The translations under genes and the position numbers were made by a program. Shown here piece after piece: positions 62,515 through 64,000 of a stretch of 64,000 bases of DNA. How positions within the stretch are numbered: position 1 is the first letter of the stretch; each line of letters opens with the position of its first letter. Under the pieces are notes generated by a model. That model was not told the DNA's origin and did not search any database. It saw only the letters and a list, made by a program, of their open reading frames with translations. Source of the DNA: Clostridium sp. MCC353 (lineage in GTDB: Bacteria > Bacillota > Clostridia > Lachnospirales > Lachnospiraceae). Location of the stretch: assembly GCF_018785315.1 (NCBI RefSeq), contig NZ_WQPN01000025.1, forward strand, positions 62,001 to 126,000, given 5' to 3'.

Positions 62515-64000
62515 TTACTTTATTCCATATTTATTCATCCATCTCCAAAGCGTCACCTTGCTGATCCCCAGTTCATCCGCTACATCCTGCCGGTTCCCAT
62601 GATATTTTTCCAGAAGATTGAGAACCTTCTGTCTGCCAGAATCTGTTTCCGTCTCGGCTGTGGCCGGTATTTCCTGGCTTTTTATCAGTTCCATTTCCCG
62701 GAGCAGATCGATGACCATGGTTTCATTTATGACTCTGGAATTGGAAAATAAGATTAATTTTTCACAGAAGTGATCCAATTGCGTCAAATTTCCGAACCAG
62801 GGATATCCAATCATGTAATTTCTGGCCCCTTTTGTGAGGGTGAAGAATCTGGAGTATTTATTAGCATATAAATCAAAGTAGGTATCGATGGCCTTTATTA
62901 GGTCTTCCTTCCGCTCCCTAAGGGGCGGTATCTCTATCATAAGCCCCATGAGCGTATAAAATAATTCTGCCTGGAACCGGCCATTCTCCGCCAGAGCTTT
63001 TAAATCTTTTGTTCCCGTCGCCAGAACTCTGGCATTGAGCAGCATCGGTCTGTCATCCGCTTCTTCCATCAGATAATTATAGGTCAGCACATCATACAGC
63101 CTGGATTGGTTCTGCATACTTAAATATTCAATATTTAAAAGCAGCAGCACGCCGTTTTGAGCGCGCTTAACTGCGCTGACATAATTTGATGCAGGATTTT
63201 TTCCGAATATCACTTTGGCCTGTTCTTCTTCCGTCAGGTTTCTGCAGTCAACGCAGACCATGGGACCGTTCCTGTTCAAACTGCTCATATAGATACTGTG
63301 AGCCAGTTCTTTCTTCTCCGTACCCGCCTCCCCCAGGATCAAAATTGGATTTCTCGACTGTAAATAGACCTTTGCCAGGTGGATGCACTGCTGCATCTTG
63401 GAAGAGCTGCTGAAAAATTTATCAAAATAATTCCGTTCCGCAGGCTGCATATCCGTCTGATACGGATTTCTCACGCTCTTTTGAACCAGACAGCAAAAGA
63501 CCATCATGCCCTCTACCATCTCTTCCACAATAACTGGCACCATCATAAAATTAACCGTGTTATCGTCCATAATGGTATATGTGCTGTAGACGGCCTGCCC
63601 CTTTCCTAATACCTGCTCGATTTCCTGCTGCTCTATGGGCGGAAATATCTGCCGGATCTTTCTGCCCACAATTTCCTTTTCTTTTTTCCTGAGAAGCGTT
63701 TGAAAAAATGTATTGATGGTCGTGATCTCCCCGGTTCTGTCTGTCCTCAAAATGCCTGTAAATGAATTATCCAACAGCGCTTTTATCTGGGCGTTGCTCT
63801 TCTTTTCCACGTCAATGGCGTATTTCATCATCATTGCCACACGAAATGCCTCCCGCAGTCCATCCTGCGTCAGCGCAACATGTACGCTTGGAATCCCATA
63901 GTTGCCTGCGGCCTCCACCATAACATTGCTGCCGCCGATAATCACATCCGTGCGGCGCTCCACCACTTGATCCAGCAGCAGTTTAATGTCCATATCCGGA
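62515..64000 (-). CDS. PrpR-type regulator with degenerate sigma-54 activator domain (5' end beyond window)
   Basis: The visible 492+ residues start inside a PrpR N-terminal sensor (VVERRTDVIIGGSNVMVEAAGNYGIPSVHV, in parts), followed by a PAS domain (SFTGILRTDRTGEITTINTFF), an AAA+ domain and a Fis-type helix-turn-helix (NRQDVADELGISKVTLWRWMNKYGI). The AAA+ domain is degenerate: Walker A reads GEAGTEKKE instead of GExGTGKE, the sigma-54-contacting GAFTGA loop is absent, and the Walker B region reads GVLLLLNIEYL without the acidic pair. The gene probably controls transcription without sigma-54. The frame stays open past the ATG at 63993 to the window end. Confidence 0.8.
   Translation of the reverse strand, partial: PDMDIKLLLDQVVERRTDVIIGGSNVMVEAAGNYGIPSVHVALTQDGLREAFRVAMMMKYAIDVEKKSNAQIKALLDNSFTGILRTDRTGEITTINTFFQTLLRKKEKEIVGRKIRQIFPPIEQQEIEQVLGKGQAVYSTYTIMDDNTVNFMMVPVIVEEMVEGMMVFCCLVQKSVRNPYQTDMQPAERNYFDKFFSSSSKMQQCIHLAKVYLQSRNPILILGEAGTEKKELAHSIYMSSLNRNGPMVCVDCRNLTEEEQAKVIFGKNPASNYVSAVKRAQNGVLLLLNIEYLSMQNQSRLYDVLTYNYLMEEADDRPMLLNARVLATGTKDLKALAENGRFQAELFYTLMGLMIEIPPLRERKEDLIKAIDTYFDLYANKYSRFFTLTKGARNYMIGYPWFGNLTQLDHFCEKLILFSNSRVINETMVIDLLREMELIKSQEIPATAETETDSGRQKVLNLLEKYHGNRQDVADELGISKVTLWRWMNKYGIK

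Overview
The window looks like a chromosomal segment of an anaerobic, gut-type Firmicute of the class Clostridia, most likely family Lachnospiraceae. The evidence is the gene content: a 56-residue Flp pilin in a Tad locus with DUF5702 and FHA proteins, DUF2508, DUF5688, a V-type ATPase operon, several 4Fe-4S oxidoreductases, GlgB, and strong Shine-Dalgarno sites throughout. I cannot name the species.

Layout. 1-6.7 kb holds housekeeping genes: the 5' part of pgi, mtnN and a TSCPD protein with back-to-back promoters, a solitary murG lying between an ECF-type sigma factor and a DUF4367-like anti-sigma candidate, a HIT protein and a rhomboid protease. 6.7-16.8 kb is a Tad/Flp pilus operon on the minus strand: prepilin peptidase, TadZ, CpaF ATPase, TadB, TadC, Flp pilin, DUF5702, TadE-like proteins, a second prepilin peptidase and an FHA protein. 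16.9-24.5 kb on the plus strand holds an ArsR regulator with a palindromic operator, DUF2508, a GH13 enzyme, glgB, and a two-component system with a cre-like site upstream. 24.5-27 kb holds a MATE exporter and an orphan eutH.

27.2-33 kb is the most unusual part. Three tandem paralogues resembling epoxyqueuosine reductase and reductive dehalogenase, an unrecognised 154-residue protein, a small ferredoxin, a LysR regulator and an orphan siroheme/4Fe-4S protein like AsrC all run in one direction. This looks like an undescribed anaerobic reductive pathway. A MerR regulator, a TrmO-family gene and an SLC13-type transporter follow. Three non-autonomous mobile elements sit here and downstream of glgB. 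Each is flanked by 8-bp target duplications, and one is a 351-bp near-perfect hairpin.

36.8-50 kb is a glycan-utilisation locus: an ABC sugar importer, a membrane-anchored AraC regulator, a GH106-like enzyme, a six-hairpin glycosidase-like protein and a sulfatase. The ABC and sulfatase promoters share a 20-bp-period direct repeat, which suggests one regulon. 50-51.5 kb holds two tRNA-Lys(CTT) genes flanking a DUF4258/YgiT toxin-antitoxin-like pair and DUF5688 remnants. 51.8-53.7 kb holds trmB and a DUF4145-SH3 protein. 53.8-62.5 kb is a complete nine-gene V-type ATPase operon closed by a perfect 46-nt palindromic terminator. The window ends in a PrpR-type regulator whose AAA+ domain is degenerate.
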